Made by a program: the position numbers and the translations under genes. 34,766 bases of DNA from Deltaproteobacteria bacterium (lineage in GTDB: Bacteria > Desulfobacterota > Desulfobulbia > Desulfobulbales > VMSU01), in contig JAJXUT010000019.1 in the NCBI GenBank assembly GCA_021782655.1, positions 1 to 34,766 on the forward strand. Reading direction: 5' to 3'. Numbering within the stretch: the first letter of the stretch is position 1; each line of letters starts with the position of its first letter. Below, one piece after another: positions 7,199-16,777 of the stretch. The notes beneath the pieces were generated by a model. That model was not told the DNA's origin, ran no database searches, and saw only the letters and a program-made list of their open reading frames with translations.

Positions 7199-9115
7199 AT
7201 GCGGGAGATCGTTCTCGGCACCGCCGGTCATGTCGATCACGGCAAGACCAGCCTGGTGCGGGCCCTAACCGGCATCGACACCGACCGCTTGAAGGAGGAG
7301 AAGCGGCGGGGGATCACCATCGAACTGGGCTTCGCCTTCCTCGACCTGCCTTGCGGTCATCGTCTGGGGATCATTGACGTGCCGGGGCACGAGCGGTTCG
7401 TGAAGAACATGGTGGCCGGGGCCGCTGGCATTGACCTGGTGGCCTTTGTGATCGCCGCCGACGAGGGGATCATGCCCCAGACCAGGGAGCATTTCGAGAT
7501 CTGCACCCTGCTGGGGGTGAAGAAGGGGCTGCTGATCATCACCAAGATCGACATGGTGGAGCCGGATTGGCTGGAGTTGGTGCGGGACGAAATAAGGGTC
7601 TTTTGCCAGGGTAGCTTTTTGGAGCAGGCGCCGGTGTTGGCGGTATCGTCCTTGACCGGCCAGGGGATCGAGGAGGTGCGGGAGACCCTGGACCGGCTGG
7701 TGCGGGAAAGCGAGTTCGCCCCGGCCTTCGGGCCCTTTCGGTTGCCGGTGGATCGCATCTTCAGCATGAAGGGCTTTGGGGCTGTGGTTACCGGCACCTC
7801 GATCTCGGGCCGGATCAAGGTGGGCGACGACGTTTGCCTCTACCCGCGTCAGCGGCTGGCCAAGATCCGCGGCATCCAGGTGCACGGCCAGGAGGTGGCC
7901 GAGGTCGAGGCCGGGCATCGCACCGCCATCAACCTCCAGGGCCTGGAGCAGGAATTCGTGCGCCGGGGCGATATCCTGGCCACCCCCGGCTGCCTGTTCC
8001 CCTCCCTGCTCCTGGACGTAGACTTCCTTTACCTCTCAAGCAACGACAAGCCGCTCAAGAACCGGGCCCGGGTGCGGCTGCACATGGGCACCGCCGAGAT
8101 CATGGGCCGGCTGACGCTCCTGGATCGGGAGACGGCGGCGCCGGGCGAGCGGGTGAACGCCCAGCTACTGCTCGAGGAGCCGCTTGCCGCCTGGCCTGGC
8201 GACCATTACGTGCTCAGAAGCTACTCGCCGGTGCGCACCATCGGCGGCGGGGTGGTGTTAAACAACCGCCCGGGCCGCAAGCGTCGGCGTTTCCGGGAGG
8301 AAAACCAGGCGGGTTTTGATCTCTACCGGCAAGGCGATCCGGAGGCCCTGGCCGTCTTCCACCTAAACGAGAGCGGGGTGGCAGGCATGACCGCGGCCGA
8401 GCTGGAGGCGCGGCTCGGCATCTTCGGGCGACGGCTGAAAAAGGTGCTGGAGCGGCCCATCTCCAGCGGCCAGATCCTGGTGGCCGACTCTGATCGCCAG
8501 TGGCTGATCGGGCAGGCGGTCATGGAGCGGCTGCGGCGGGAGACCCTGGAGATCCTGGCACGTTTCCACCGGGAGCAGCCGTTGCTTGAGGGGATCGGCA
8601 AGGAGGAGCTGCGCTCCCGGCTGACCAGGGAGGGCCTCGATCCCAAGCTCTTCCAGATGCTGGTCGCCTCCCTGGTCAAGGCGGGGACGGTGGCCCAGGA
8701 GCAGGCCCTGGTGCGTCTGGCCGGCCACCAGGTGGCCCTGCGGGAGGACGAGGCGGCGGTGCGTCAGGCCCTGGGCGAGTTGCTTAAAAAGACCGCCCTC
8801 GCCCCGCCGGTCAAGAAGGAACTGGCCGCGGAGCTCGGTTTCTCTCAGCCCCTGGTGTTTGCAGTGCTCGACCTGATGGCGCGCGATCAACAGGTGGTCC
8901 GGATTAGCGAGGATCTGTATTACGATCAGGCCGTCTTGGGCGAGTTGCAGGGGCGGCTCGACGCCTGGCTTGCCAAGGAGGGCGAGATCGACGCCCAGGG
9001 GTTCAAGAACCTGACCGGCCTGTCCCGCAAGTATTCGATCCCGCTCATGGAGTACTTTGATAAAATTAAGCTCACCATTCGGGTGGGTGACAAGCGGGTG
9101 CGGCGGGGGAGATAG
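7199..9115 (+). CDS. selB: Selenocysteine-specific elongation factor SelB
   Basis: GTPase that carries selenocysteyl-tRNA to the ribosome at UGA codons marked by a SECIS hairpin. The 638 residues comprise an EF-Tu-like GTPase domain with G1 AGHVDHGKT (9-17), the switch I run [18 protein letters not shown]3 DVPGHERF and G4 TKID. These are followed by beta-barrel domains ([27 protein letters not shown]) and C-terminal winged helices that bind SECIS RNA (from about 360 to the end, including [15 protein letters not shown]). Standard length for the family. It starts one base after the hydrolase stop. selA, selD and the tRNA-Sec gene are not in the window, but SelB implies the organism makes selenoproteins. 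I found no in-frame UGA gene here. Confidence 0.96.
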   Translation: MREIVLGTAGHVDHGKTSLVRALTGIDTDRLKEEKRRGITIELGFAFLDLPCGHRLGIIDVPGHERFVKNMVAGAAGIDLVAFVIAADEGIMPQTREHFEICTLLGVKKGLLIITKIDMVEPDWLELVRDEIRVFCQGSFLEQAPVLAVSSLTGQGIEEVRETLDRLVRESEFAPAFGPFRLPVDRIFSMKGFGAVVTGTSISGRIKVGDDVCLYPRQRLAKIRGIQVHGQEVAEVEAGHRTAINLQGLEQEFVRRGDILATPGCLFPSLLLDVDFLYLSSNDKPLKNRARVRLHMGTAEIMGRLTLLDRETAAPGERVNAQLLLEEPLAAWPGDHYVLRSYSPVRTIGGGVVLNNRPGRKRRRFREENQAGFDLYRQGDPEALAVFHLNESGVAGMTAAELEARLGIFGRRLKKVLERPISSGQILVADSDRQWLIGQAVMERLRRETLEILARFHREQPLLEGIGKEELRSRLTREGLDPKLFQMLVASLVKAGTVAQEQALVRLAGHQVALREDEAAVRQALGELLKKTALAPPVKKELAAELGFSQPLVFAVLDLMARDQQVVRISEDLYYDQAVLGELQGRLDAWLAKEGEIDAQGFKNLTGLSRKYSIPLMEYFDKIKLTIRVGDKRVRRGR

Positions 9116-9118
9116 GCC

Positions 9119-10759
9119 ATCGAGACGGTAGTCGGCCATACCGGCGGCCTAAAGCCCGCTCAGATCCAAGCCCTGGAGCGCCTAGCCCGCCGCCGGGTGC
9201 CGCCGGAGGCGATGATCGGCCCGGAGCTCGCCCGCGACCTGGCCCGGCTGTCGTTCGATCTGGGCCGCCAGCTTGGATTGCTCATCGACCGGGCCGGACG
9301 GGTGGAGACGGTGATTGTGGGCGACCGGCGGGGGATCGTGATCCCGGTACTGTCCGGGGCCCGTTCGGCGGGCGGCAGGCTGAAGGGCCTGCGCTGCGTC
9401 CACACCCATCTGGACGGCGAGGGGATCAGCGAGGACGACCTGATGGACCTCCTCTTCCTGCGCCTCGACCTCATGGTCATCGTCAAGGTACAGGAAGACG
9501 GCCTTCCCGAGCGCCTCTACCCGGCGCATCTGGCGGTCAACCCGTCGGCGGAGGGCGGCAACTGGGTCTGCCTGCCGCCGGTCGTCCCCTCCCGGCAGGA
9601 ATCCGACTGTCTGGCCCTCATCACCGGACTTGAGGCCCAGTTCGCCAAGTTCAAGCCCGTCGCCCCTCTGGATCTGGACCGCGACCGGGCCATCTTGGTG
9701 GGCGTTTCCGACCAGCCGCGCCACCTGGCCCAAGGCTCCATGGCTGAATTGATCGAGCTTGCCAAATCCGACGGCATCCTGGTGCTCGATACCGTCATCC
9801 AGCGCCGCCACCAGGCGAGCCCCCGCTTCATCATTGGCAAGGGCAAACTGGGCGAGATCATGCTCAAGGCCCTGCTTTTAAACGCCAATCTCCTGGTCTT
9901 CGATCAGGAGTTAAACGCCAGCCAGGCCCACTCCATCGTCCAGCACACCGAGCTGCGGGTCATCGACCGCACCCAGCTTATTCTCGACATCTTCGCCCGC
10001 CGGGCCCGCTCTCGCGAGGGCCAGGTGCAGATCGAGATGGCCCAGTTGAAGTACATGCTGCCCAGGCTTGAGAGCCGCGACGACTCGCTTTCCCGGCTCA
10101 CCGGCGGGATCGGTACTCGCGGCCCTGGCGAGACCAAGCTGGAGATCGACCGCCGCCGGATCAAGGAGCGCTTGGCCAAGCTTGAGGCCCGGCTAACCGG
10201 AATCGCCAGGGAGCGGCATCAGCGTCGGGAGCGCCGCCGCAAGCGGGCGGTGCCGGTGATCTCGCTGGTCGGCTACACCAACGCCGGCAAGTCCACCCTG
10301 CTTAACGTCCTGACCAAGAGCGACATCCTGGCCGAGGACAAGCTGTTCGCCACCCTCGACCCCACCAGCCGTCGCCTGCGCTTCCCAGAGGAGGTGGAGG
10401 TGATCATCACCGACACGGTGGGCTTCATCCGCGACCTGCCCGCCGAGCTGATGAAGGCCTTCAAGGCCACCCTGGAGGAGTTGCGCGAGGCCGACGTTCT
10501 GGTGCACGTGGTCGATAGCGGCAACCCGCGCTGCGAGGAGCAGATCCGGGTGGTGAACGGGATTCTGGATGAACTAGACCTGCATCTGCCGACCCTGATG
10601 GTCTTCAACAAGACCGACCTGGCCGGGCCCGAGACCGTAGCCGCTTTGGTCGAGCGCTACCAGGGGGTGGCGGTCTGCGCCTTGAGGCGCGAGACCCTGG
10701 CCGGCTTCATGGAGAGGGCCCGGGAACTGGTGGTCCGGCAGATGGGAGGGACGGCGTGA
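9119..10759 (+). CDS. hflX: GTPase HflX
   Basis: HflX is a ribosome-associated GTPase that splits or rescues stalled ribosomes. G1 GYTNAGKST, the switch DPTSRRL, G3 DTVGFIRDLP and G4 NKTD are all present, after the HflX N-terminal domain with its GKGKLGEI and DQELNASQA motifs and the GTRGPGETKLEIDRRRI linker. The first standard start in frame is GTG 9197, but the frame is open back to the selB stop and encodes ETVVGHTGGLKPAQIQALER, which matches the conserved HflX N-terminus I know from relatives. No ATG, GTG or TTG lies there; ATC 9119, six bases after GGGGGAGA, is the likeliest start and would give 546 residues. It is in the same frame as selB, separated only by TAG and one codon. Function is secure; the start is unusual. 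Confidence 0.9.
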   Translation: METVVGHTGGLKPAQIQALERLARRRVPPEAMIGPELARDLARLSFDLGRQLGLLIDRAGRVETVIVGDRRGIVIPVLSGARSAGGRLKGLRCVHTHLDGEGISEDDLMDLLFLRLDLMVIVKVQEDGLPERLYPAHLAVNPSAEGGNWVCLPPVVPSRQESDCLALITGLEAQFAKFKPVAPLDLDRDRAILVGVSDQPRHLAQGSMAELIELAKSDGILVLDTVIQRRHQASPRFIIGKGKLGEIMLKALLLNANLLVFDQELNASQAHSIVQHTELRVIDRTQLILDIFARRARSREGQVQIEMAQLKYMLPRLESRDDSLSRLTGGIGTRGPGETKLEIDRRRIKERLAKLEARLTGIARERHQRRERRRKRAVPVISLVGYTNAGKSTLLNVLTKSDILAEDKLFATLDPTSRRLRFPEEVEVIITDTVGFIRDLPAELMKAFKATLEELREADVLVHVVDSGNPRCEEQIRVVNGILDELDLHLPTLMVFNKTDLAGPETVAALVERYQGVAVCALRRETLAGFMERARELVVRQMGGTA

Positions 10760-11382
10760 TGCCGGCCAAGCCGCGAGAGACGGATAAGTGCCTGGTGGTC
10801 AGGCGGGGGGGCGGCGCCTCCGTCCGGCGCTGGGGGCTGACGGCGCTGCTGGCGGCGCTGCTGGTGCTATGTGGGGCGCGGGCCAGGGCCGGCGAGCCGG
10901 AGGTGCGCGATCTCGTGGTCACCAACTCCAGTCGGGCGCTCTTGCTCTTCCTGCGGGTGGCCGACATCTTCACCCCGGAGATGGTGCGCGGCATCAAGAG
11001 TGGGCTGCCGGTATCCTTGCGCTTCGAGATCGTGGTCAAGTTGGTGCGGGAGGGCTGGCTGGACAAGGAGGTTTACCAGGGTCAGGTCAGGCACGGCCTG
11101 CATTACGACACCTTGAAGCAGGAGTATCGCTTGCAACTCCCTGAGACCGGCCAGGAGACCGAGACCGCCGATTTCGACCAGGCGAGATCCCTGCTGGCGG
11201 AGTTAAACGGGGTGAGCGTCCTGCCCCTGGCCCGGCTCCTGCCCGACCGGCAGTACGTCCTTAAGGTGCGGGCCACCCTGGCCCAGGAGGCCGAGCCCTC
11301 GTTCTTTCACTTGCTGCTCCCCTTTGGCGGCGGCCTGGACAAGGTCACGACCGATTGGCGGGAGACGCGCTTTAGGTTCTGA
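10759..11382 (+). CDS. DUF4390-domain exported protein
   Basis: A 207-residue secreted or periplasmic protein of unknown role. It has a long basic N-terminus, then a hydrophobic signal stretch (GLTALLAALLVLCGARARA) followed by the DUF4390 body, with the family run SRALLLFLRVADIFTPEMVRGIKSG (abbreviated), SLRFEIVVKL and the closing LPFGGGLDKVTTDWRETRFRF. In many proteobacteria this family lies directly before an NtrY-type kinase, as here. The ATG overlaps the hflX stop (TGATG); a GTG three bases earlier is an alternative. ntrY starts seven bases after its stop. A link to sensing by the downstream kinase is inferred from this conserved neighbourhood only. Confidence 0.8.
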   Translation: MPAKPRETDKCLVVRRGGGASVRRWGLTALLAALLVLCGARARAGEPEVRDLVVTNSSRALLLFLRVADIFTPEMVRGIKSGLPVSLRFEIVVKLVREGWLDKEVYQGQVRHGLHYDTLKQEYRLQLPETGQETETADFDQARSLLAELNGVSVLPLARLLPDRQYVLKVRATLAQEAEPSFFHLLLPFGGGLDKVTTDWRETRFRF

Positions 11383-11389
11383 TGAGGCC

Positions 11390-13606
11390 ATGACCCTGCA
11401 GCCAGAATCGCAGCCAGAGCTAGAATTCAAGCGCCAAGAGCGCCGCCGCCGTCACCGGCGGATCGTGGCCCTCTGCCTGGGGCTCTTCCTGATCCTGACC
11501 TGGCTTGAAAACCGGGTGTTCCAACTGGGGGCGGTGCCCTTTCCGGTCAGCGGCAACGTCCTGGTCTTTGCCCTGATCAACATCAACGTCATCTTGTTGC
11601 TGCTCATGGTCTTCCTCACCATGCGCGCCCTGGTGGAACTGGTCTTCGACCGGCGGCGGCAGATGGTCGGGGCCACCCTGCGCACCAAGCTGGTCATCTC
11701 CTTCGTCTCCCTGTCGCTTATCCCCACCACCCTGTTGTTCGTGATTGCCCTGCAGTTCGTCTCCAGCAGCATGGACTACTGGTTCAACAGCCATGTCGAT
11801 GCCTCGCTGGAAACCGCCCTCTCCCTGGCCCAGGAGGTGTACCGGGAGAATATCGACCGGGCCCGGCGGGAGGGGGAACTGATCGCCTCCAGCCTGGGGC
11901 CCGGCGGCGAGGCGGAGTTTAAGGGCGAGCGGGCCAGGCTGCAGGGCCTGATGGCGGGCCTAAACCTGCGGCTGCTCGCCATCTATGGTCCGGACCGTCA
12001 GCCCCTGCTCGAACTGGGGCCCGAGGGCGGCGTCTTCCCCAAGCCGCCACCCGACCTGTTGCGCCGGGCGGGCAACGGCGAGCGCGGGCTCACCAACTCC
12101 CTGTCGCTCCCGGACGGAGAGCTGATCCTGGTGCTGATCCCCTTTGCCCGCGGCCACGGGTCTTACGTGCTGATGACCGGCCTTTTGGTGCCCAAGGAGC
12201 GGCTGGGGCGGCTGGAGCTGGTCTCCAAGGGTGCCCAGGGCTACCGTCAACTCTTGCTCCTGAAGCAGCCGATCAAGACCAGCCTTTTGGTGATGCTCTT
12301 AATCATCACCCTGCTCATCATCTTCAGTGCCATCTGGTTTGGTTTCTACGTCGCGGGCGGGCTCACCCGGCCCATGGCCAAGCTGTCTCGGGGCTTGAAA
12401 AGGGTGGCGGACGGCGAGCTGGATTTCGAGCTTGAGCAGGACTCCTCCGACGAGATGGGTTCGCTGGTCGATTCCTTCAACCGCATGACCCGTGATCTCC
12501 TGGCCAGCAAGGGGCAGGTGGAGGAGGCGCACCAGCGGCTGCAACAGGCGCATCAGGAGGCCGAGAAGCGGCGCCGCTACACGGAGATCATCCTGCAGAA
12601 CGTCACCGCCGGGGTTATCTCCCTGGACGCCCAGGGCCGGGTGCTGACCATCAACCGCTTCGCCGAGGAGTTGCTCAAACTCAAGAGGGCGGAGATCATC
12701 AACAAGGGCTACAAGTCCATCCTGCGGCTGAACCACCTTTCCATCCTGGAAAACTTCTTCGTCGAACTGGCCGAGTCGGGCCGGCCCTCGATCCAGCGGG
12801 CGCTTAAGATCACGGTCAACCACGAGACCCTGTCGCTTAGGGTCAACTTCACCCGGCTGGAGGACGAGGAGGGGCGGGTGATCGGCATGGTCATCGTCTT
12901 CGACAACTTAACCGAGATCGAGAAGATCCAGCGCATGGCCGCCTGGCGGGAGGTGGCTCGCCGCATCGCCCACGAGGTGAAGAATCCCCTCACCCCCATC
13001 CAGCTTTCGGCCCAGCGGCTGAGGAAGCGCTACCTTAAGCTGCTGGCGGCCGAGGGCGAGGTCTTCGACCAGTGTACCGCCACCATCATCAAGCAGGTGG
13101 ACGAGTTGAAGCACCTGGTGGCCGAATTTTCGAGCTTCGCCCGGATGCCGGCGGTAAAGAAGACCCTGGGCCACCTGGGGGCGCTGGCCTCCGAGGTGGT
13201 GGTGCTCTATCAGGAGGCGCACAGGGAGATCGGCTTGGTTTTGATTGACCAGGGGGTGCCGGCGTTTTATTTTGACCAGGAGCAGATGCGGCGGGTGGTG
13301 GTCAACCTCTTGGACAACGCGGTGGCGGCGGTAGCGGGCCGGGGCCGGGTGGAGGTGGAACTATCCGTCCAGCCCCAGGATGGCCTGGTAATCCTGGAGG
13401 TGCGGGACGATGGCCCTGGGGTTAGCGATGCGGACAAGCTTCGCCTGTTCGAGCCTTACTTCTCCACCAAGAAGACCGGCACCGGCCTGGGGCTGGCCAT
13501 TGTCAGCACCGTGGTCGCCGACCACGGCGGCTATGTCCGGATCAAGGACAACCAGCCCCGCGGGGCCCGGTTCATCGTCGAGTTGCCGCTGCTTGCCGCC
13601 GGGTGA
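11390..13606 (+). CDS. ntrY: NtrY-type sensor histidine kinase
   Basis: Membrane histidine kinase of the NtrY family, 738 residues. Order of parts: basic cytoplasmic start, three hydrophobic segments (about 25-40, 56-78 and 100-123), an extracytoplasmic region to about 295, a last membrane helix (297-322), HAMP (325-376), a coiled coil (376-396), PAS (about 397-505), then HisKA with the phospho-acceptor H528 in RRIAHEVKNPLTPIQLSAQR and an ATPase domain with NLLDNAVAAV, DDGPGV and KKTGTGLGLAI. It pairs with the sigma-54 regulator encoded 11 bases downstream and follows the DUF4390 gene. In relatives this pair governs nitrogen, redox or envelope responses; the signal here is unknown. ATG 11390 was chosen because the longer frame from 11324 lies inside the upstream gene. 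Confidence 0.92.
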   Translation: MTLQPESQPELEFKRQERRRRHRRIVALCLGLFLILTWLENRVFQLGAVPFPVSGNVLVFALININVILLLLMVFLTMRALVELVFDRRRQMVGATLRTKLVISFVSLSLIPTTLLFVIALQFVSSSMDYWFNSHVDASLETALSLAQEVYRENIDRARREGELIASSLGPGGEAEFKGERARLQGLMAGLNLRLLAIYGPDRQPLLELGPEGGVFPKPPPDLLRRAGNGERGLTNSLSLPDGELILVLIPFARGHGSYVLMTGLLVPKERLGRLELVSKGAQGYRQLLLLKQPIKTSLLVMLLIITLLIIFSAIWFGFYVAGGLTRPMAKLSRGLKRVADGELDFELEQDSSDEMGSLVDSFNRMTRDLLASKGQVEEAHQRLQQAHQEAEKRRRYTEIILQNVTAGVISLDAQGRVLTINRFAEELLKLKRAEIINKGYKSILRLNHLSILENFFVELAESGRPSIQRALKITVNHETLSLRVNFTRLEDEEGRVIGMVIVFDNLTEIEKIQRMAAWREVARRIAHEVKNPLTPIQLSAQRLRKRYLKLLAAEGEVFDQCTATIIKQVDELKHLVAEFSSFARMPAVKKTLGHLGALASEVVVLYQEAHREIGLVLIDQGVPAFYFDQEQMRRVVVNLLDNAVAAVAGRGRVEVELSVQPQDGLVILEVRDDGPGVSDADKLRLFEPYFSTKKTGTGLGLAIVSTVVADHGGYVRIKDNQPRGARFIVELPLLAAG

Positions 13607-13617
13607 GGGATTACGCC

Positions 13618-14997
13618 ATGAAGATACTCATCGTTGACGACGAGATAAGCATCGTCGATTCGCTGGCCGGCATCATTCAGGACGAGGGCTACGAGGCCGT
13701 GGGGGCGGGCTCCGGCGAGGAGGCCCTGCGGCTGCTCGATCAGGAGCGGGTGGACCTGGTGCTGCTGGACGTGTGGCTGCCGGGCCTCGACGGCATCGAG
13801 ACCCTGCGCCGGGTAAAGGAGGTCAGTCCCCACCTGCCGGTGATCATGATCTCCGGCCACGGCACCATCGACACCGCGGTGCAGGCAACCAAGATGGGGG
13901 CCTACGACTTCCTGGAGAAGCCGCCGGGCTACGACAAGATCGTGCTGTCGATCAGAAACGCCCTCCACCTGGCCCAGGTGGAGCGGGAGAACCTCATCCT
14001 GCGCCAGAAGGCGGAGGTGACCAGCAAGCCGGAGATCACCGGCGCCTCGCCGGCCATCACGGCGGTCAAGGAGACGATCGCCAAGGTGGCGCCCACCAAC
14101 GCCTGGGTGTTGATCTTAGGCGAACACGGCACCGGCAAGGAGCTGGCGGCCCAGGCCATTCACCGTCAGTCGGAGCGCCGGGGTAAGCCGATGATCGAGG
14201 TCAACTGCGCCGCCATCCCCGAGGAGTTGATCGAAAGCGAGCTGTTCGGGCACGAGAAGGGCTCCTTCACCGGGGCGGTGAGCGGGAGGCGCGGCAAGTT
14301 CGACCTGGCGGACGGCAGCACCCTGTTCCTGGACGAGATCGCCGACATGAGCTTAAAGACCCAGGCCAAGATTTTGCGCATTCTCCAGGAGCAAAAGTTC
14401 GAGCGGGTGGGCGGCTCCAAGACCATCTCGGTGGACGTGCGGGTGCTGGCCGCCACCAACAAGGACCTTAAGCGGGAGATTGAGACGGGCAACTTCCGGG
14501 CCGACCTCTACTGGCGCCTAAACGTGGTGCCCATCACCATGCCGCCGCTCAAGGAGAGGCTTGACGACCTGCCAGCCCTGGTGGCGGATTTTTGCCGGGA
14601 ATACGCCGGCAAGGGCCTGAGCGCCAAGGGTTTCTCCCCGGCGGCCCTGGTGGCTATGGCCCGGCACCACTGGCCGGGTAACGTCCGGGAACTCAGGAAC
14701 TTCATTGAGCGGGCCCTGATCCTGGCCCCGGGCCCTGAGGTGGACGAGGGCTTCGTCTGCCAGCTTCTGGGGCTGGGCGCTGTTGAGCCGGAGGGGCCGG
14801 CGGCGGGGGAGGGGACGTTTGATCCCGGACTCTTCGTCATGAACTTCAGGGACGCCAGGCGGGAGTTTGAGCGCCAGTTCCTGCTCGCCAAGGTGCGGGA
14901 TAACAACGGCAACATCACCAAGACCGCCGAGCAGATTGGCATGGAGCGCAGCCACCTGCACCGGAAGATCCGGGCCATCGAAGATAACGAATCCTAA
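13618..14997 (+). CDS. ntrX: NtrX-type sigma-54-dependent response regulator
   Basis: Cytoplasmic 459-residue activator of sigma-54 promoters, cognate of the kinase before it. Receiver domain 1-120 with acidic pocket D7/D8, phospho-site D51 and K101. The AAA+ domain has Walker A GEHGTGKE (168-175), the sigma-54 contact loop GSFTGA (215-220) in place of the more common GAFTGA, Walker B LFLDEIADM and the arginine-finger region RADLYWRLNVVPI. The C-terminal Fis-type helix-turn-helix is NNGNITKTAEQIGMERSHLHRKI. ATG 13618 follows GAGGG with good spacing; the longer GTG start at 13603 overlaps ntrY. Histidine replaces the usual serine in GESGTGKE. Target promoters were not identified; no clear -24/-12 site was found in the window. 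Confidence 0.92.
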   Translation: MKILIVDDEISIVDSLAGIIQDEGYEAVGAGSGEEALRLLDQERVDLVLLDVWLPGLDGIETLRRVKEVSPHLPVIMISGHGTIDTAVQATKMGAYDFLEKPPGYDKIVLSIRNALHLAQVERENLILRQKAEVTSKPEITGASPAITAVKETIAKVAPTNAWVLILGEHGTGKELAAQAIHRQSERRGKPMIEVNCAAIPEELIESELFGHEKGSFTGAVSGRRGKFDLADGSTLFLDEIADMSLKTQAKILRILQEQKFERVGGSKTISVDVRVLAATNKDLKREIETGNFRADLYWRLNVVPITMPPLKERLDDLPALVADFCREYAGKGLSAKGFSPAALVAMARHHWPGNVRELRNFIERALILAPGPEVDEGFVCQLLGLGAVEPEGPAAGEGTFDPGLFVMNFRDARREFERQFLLAKVRDNNGNITKTAEQIGMERSHLHRKIRAIEDNES

Positions 14998-15041
14998 ACT
15001 AACCTAGCGCCAACTCAACCCCTACCCACAGGAGACAACCA

Positions 15042-16022
15042 ATGATATTCCCCGACTATCGCCCCCGCAGGTTGCGTCAAGACGAGCGTTTCCGTTCCCT
15101 GGTCCGCGAGACCAGGCTGCACCCCTCCCAATTCATCTATCCCCTGTTCGTCAAGCCGGGCAAGGGGGTGCGGGAGGAGGTCGCTTCCATGCCCGGGGTG
15201 TTCAGGCTCTCGGTCGATCAACTGGTCAAGGAGGCCAAGGACTGCCTGCGGCTGGGGGTGGGAAGCGTCATCCTCTTCGGCCTGCCGGAGTCGAAGGACG
15301 CCACCGGCAGCGGGGCTTACATCAAGAACGGCATCGTCCAGCAGGCGGTGCGGGAGTTGAAGAACAAGGTGCCGGAGCTGTTGGTAGTGACCGACGTCTG
15401 CCTCTGCGAGTACACCGACCACGGTCACTGCGGGTTGATCGTGAACCACCAGGTGGACAACGACGCCACCCTGGAGCTCCTGGCCAAGACCGCCCTCTCC
15501 CACGCCGAGGCCGGGGCGGACATGGTGGCCCCCTCGGACATGATGGACGGCCGGGTGGCGGAGATCAGGGCTACCTTAGACGAGAGCAACTTTAGCCACC
15601 TCCCGATCATGGCCTACAGCGTCAAGTACGCCTCCGCCTTCTACGGGCCCTTTAGGGAGGCGGCGGACGGCGCCCCCCAGTTTGGCGACCGCAAGGGCTA
15701 CCAGATGGACCCGGCCAACGAGCGCGAGGCCTTCCGCGAGGCGGCAATGGATGTGGAGGAGGGGGCGGATATTCTGATGGTCAAGCCGGCGGTGGCCTAT
15801 CTCGACATCATCAGCAAGCTGCGGGCCGAGTTCGACCATCCCCTCGCCGCCTACCACGTCAGCGGCGAGTACGCGATGATCAAGGCCGCCGCCGCCAACG
15901 GCTGGATCGACGGCGACAAGGTGATGCTGGAGACCCTGCTCGCTATCCACCGGGCCGGGGCCGACATCATCATCACCTACGGCGCCAAGGAGGCGGCGCG
16001 GCTGCTGCGCCAGGGCGAATAG
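15042..16022 (+). CDS. hemB: Delta-aminolevulinic acid dehydratase (porphobilinogen synthase)
   Basis: Condenses two 5-aminolevulinate molecules to porphobilinogen in heme, siroheme and corrinoid synthesis. The 326-residue protein has the catalytic-zinc cysteines C120, C122 and C130 in [13 protein letters not shown], and the two Schiff-base lysines K195 (AYSVKYAS) and K248 (MVKPA). It is therefore the zinc-dependent type and not the aspartate-rich magnesium type. ATG 15042 follows AGGAGA. It lies 44 bases after ntrX; the leader is A/C-rich. A palindromic repeat element begins 16 bases after the stop and may end the transcript. Tetrapyrrole supply fits the cytochrome gene in this window. Confidence 0.97.
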   Translation: MIFPDYRPRRLRQDERFRSLVRETRLHPSQFIYPLFVKPGKGVREEVASMPGVFRLSVDQLVKEAKDCLRLGVGSVILFGLPESKDATGSGAYIKNGIVQQAVRELKNKVPELLVVTDVCLCEYTDHGHCGLIVNHQVDNDATLELLAKTALSHAEAGADMVAPSDMMDGRVAEIRATLDESNFSHLPIMAYSVKYASAFYGPFREAADGAPQFGDRKGYQMDPANEREAFREAAMDVEEGADILMVKPAVAYLDIISKLRAEFDHPLAAYHVSGEYAMIKAAAANGWIDGDKVMLETLLAIHRAGADIIITYGAKEAARLLRQGE

Positions 16023-16038
16023 CGGGGAGAGAAAGAAT

Positions 16039-16191
16039 GATGGTCTCGCAAAAAGGTAGCCGATGGCTAAGCAAAAGGGCCGATATACAAGGCGCGGGGT
16101 GTGCTTGGCGAGTGAGAGGCAATACATATGGTATGCCTGACGAGCCAAACCGCCCCGCAACGCAGTAGATCGGCCTTTTTGCGACGCCATC
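16039..16191 (+). repeat. Palindromic MITE-like element, family 1, copy B
   Basis: About 153 bases bounded by GATGGTCTCGCAAAAAGG and the reverse complement of GATGGCGTCGCAAAAAGG, so terminal inverted repeats of about 18 bases with two mismatches. The inside is also self-complementary (GCTTGGCGAG pairs loosely with CGAGCCAAAC, and ATAC/GTAT lie near the centre). It sits between hemB and the chromate transporter genes, with 25 bases to the first chrA start. It is the best-preserved copy together with C. Confidence 0.85.
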
Positions 16192-16216
16192 AAAGAATAT
16201 TTGCCGAGAGGGCCGT

Positions 16217-16777
16217 ATGGGGGACGCGCAGGTATCTGCCAAGGAAATACTAAAGGTCTTTCTTAAAATCGGCACCTTCGCCTTCGGCGGCGTCTATTCC
16301 ATGCTCGCGTTTTTTGAACGCGAACTGGTGGTGAGCAGGAAATGGCTCAGCCCCGAGGAGTTCGCCGAGGGCGTCGTCATCGGACAAATGACTCCCGGCC
16401 CGCCTATCGTCAACACCGGGATATTCATTGGCTATAGGTTAAACGGGTTAAAGGGAGCGCTGGCCACTGTCATCGGTCAAGTCTTGCCGTCTTTTGTCCT
16501 GGTGATGATTATCTCCTTCCTGTACGTCAAGTATCAGGAGATAGCCCTCTTGCAGGCGGTGCTGAAAGGGATCGGCGCGGCAGTCGTCGGTCTTATCGGA
16601 TCGGTTGTCTATAGCCTGAGCGTGAAACTGCTGAAAGGGTATAAAAACATCCTGATCGCCGTGACCGCCTTCCTGGGCCTCGCCGTGTTTAAGCTCAACC
16701 CGATCGTACTGATCGTCGCTGCGGGCATTGCCGGGCTGTTGATGTTTAGAGGAGAACAACCGGATGGAAATTATTAA
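16217..16777 (+). CDS. chrA: Chromate transporter, short CHR protein 1
   Basis: Membrane protein of 186 residues, half of a two-gene CHR transporter; such pairs act together as a heterodimeric carrier, often annotated as chromate efflux although substrate is seldom tested. Family marks are FGGVYSMLAFFERELV, the WLSPEEFAEGVVIGQMTPGPP motif around residues 42-62 and four to five later hydrophobic spans. It overlaps the next gene by 14 bases, which fits coupled production of the two halves. Base composition is more AT-rich than neighbouring housekeeping genes. The pair is bracketed by family 1 repeat copies (16039-16191 and 17291-17330), suggesting acquisition or movement as a unit; that is inference. 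Confidence 0.88.
   Translation: MGDAQVSAKEILKVFLKIGTFAFGGVYSMLAFFERELVVSRKWLSPEEFAEGVVIGQMTPGPPIVNTGIFIGYRLNGLKGALATVIGQVLPSFVLVMIISFLYVKYQEIALLQAVLKGIGAAVVGLIGSVVYSLSVKLLKGYKNILIAVTAFLGLAVFKLNPIVLIVAAGIAGLLMFRGEQPDGNY

Noticed and set aside
9113-9115. TAG of selB as a pyrrolysine or read-through codon producing a SelB-HflX fusion
   Set aside because: Both proteins are normally separate, SelB ends at its usual length and a ribosome site lies next to the stop; a separate unusual start is the simpler reading.
7199-9115. selC or a selenoprotein gene near selB
   Set aside because: No cloverleaf with a T-loop sequence and no gene with an in-frame UGA could be found around it.
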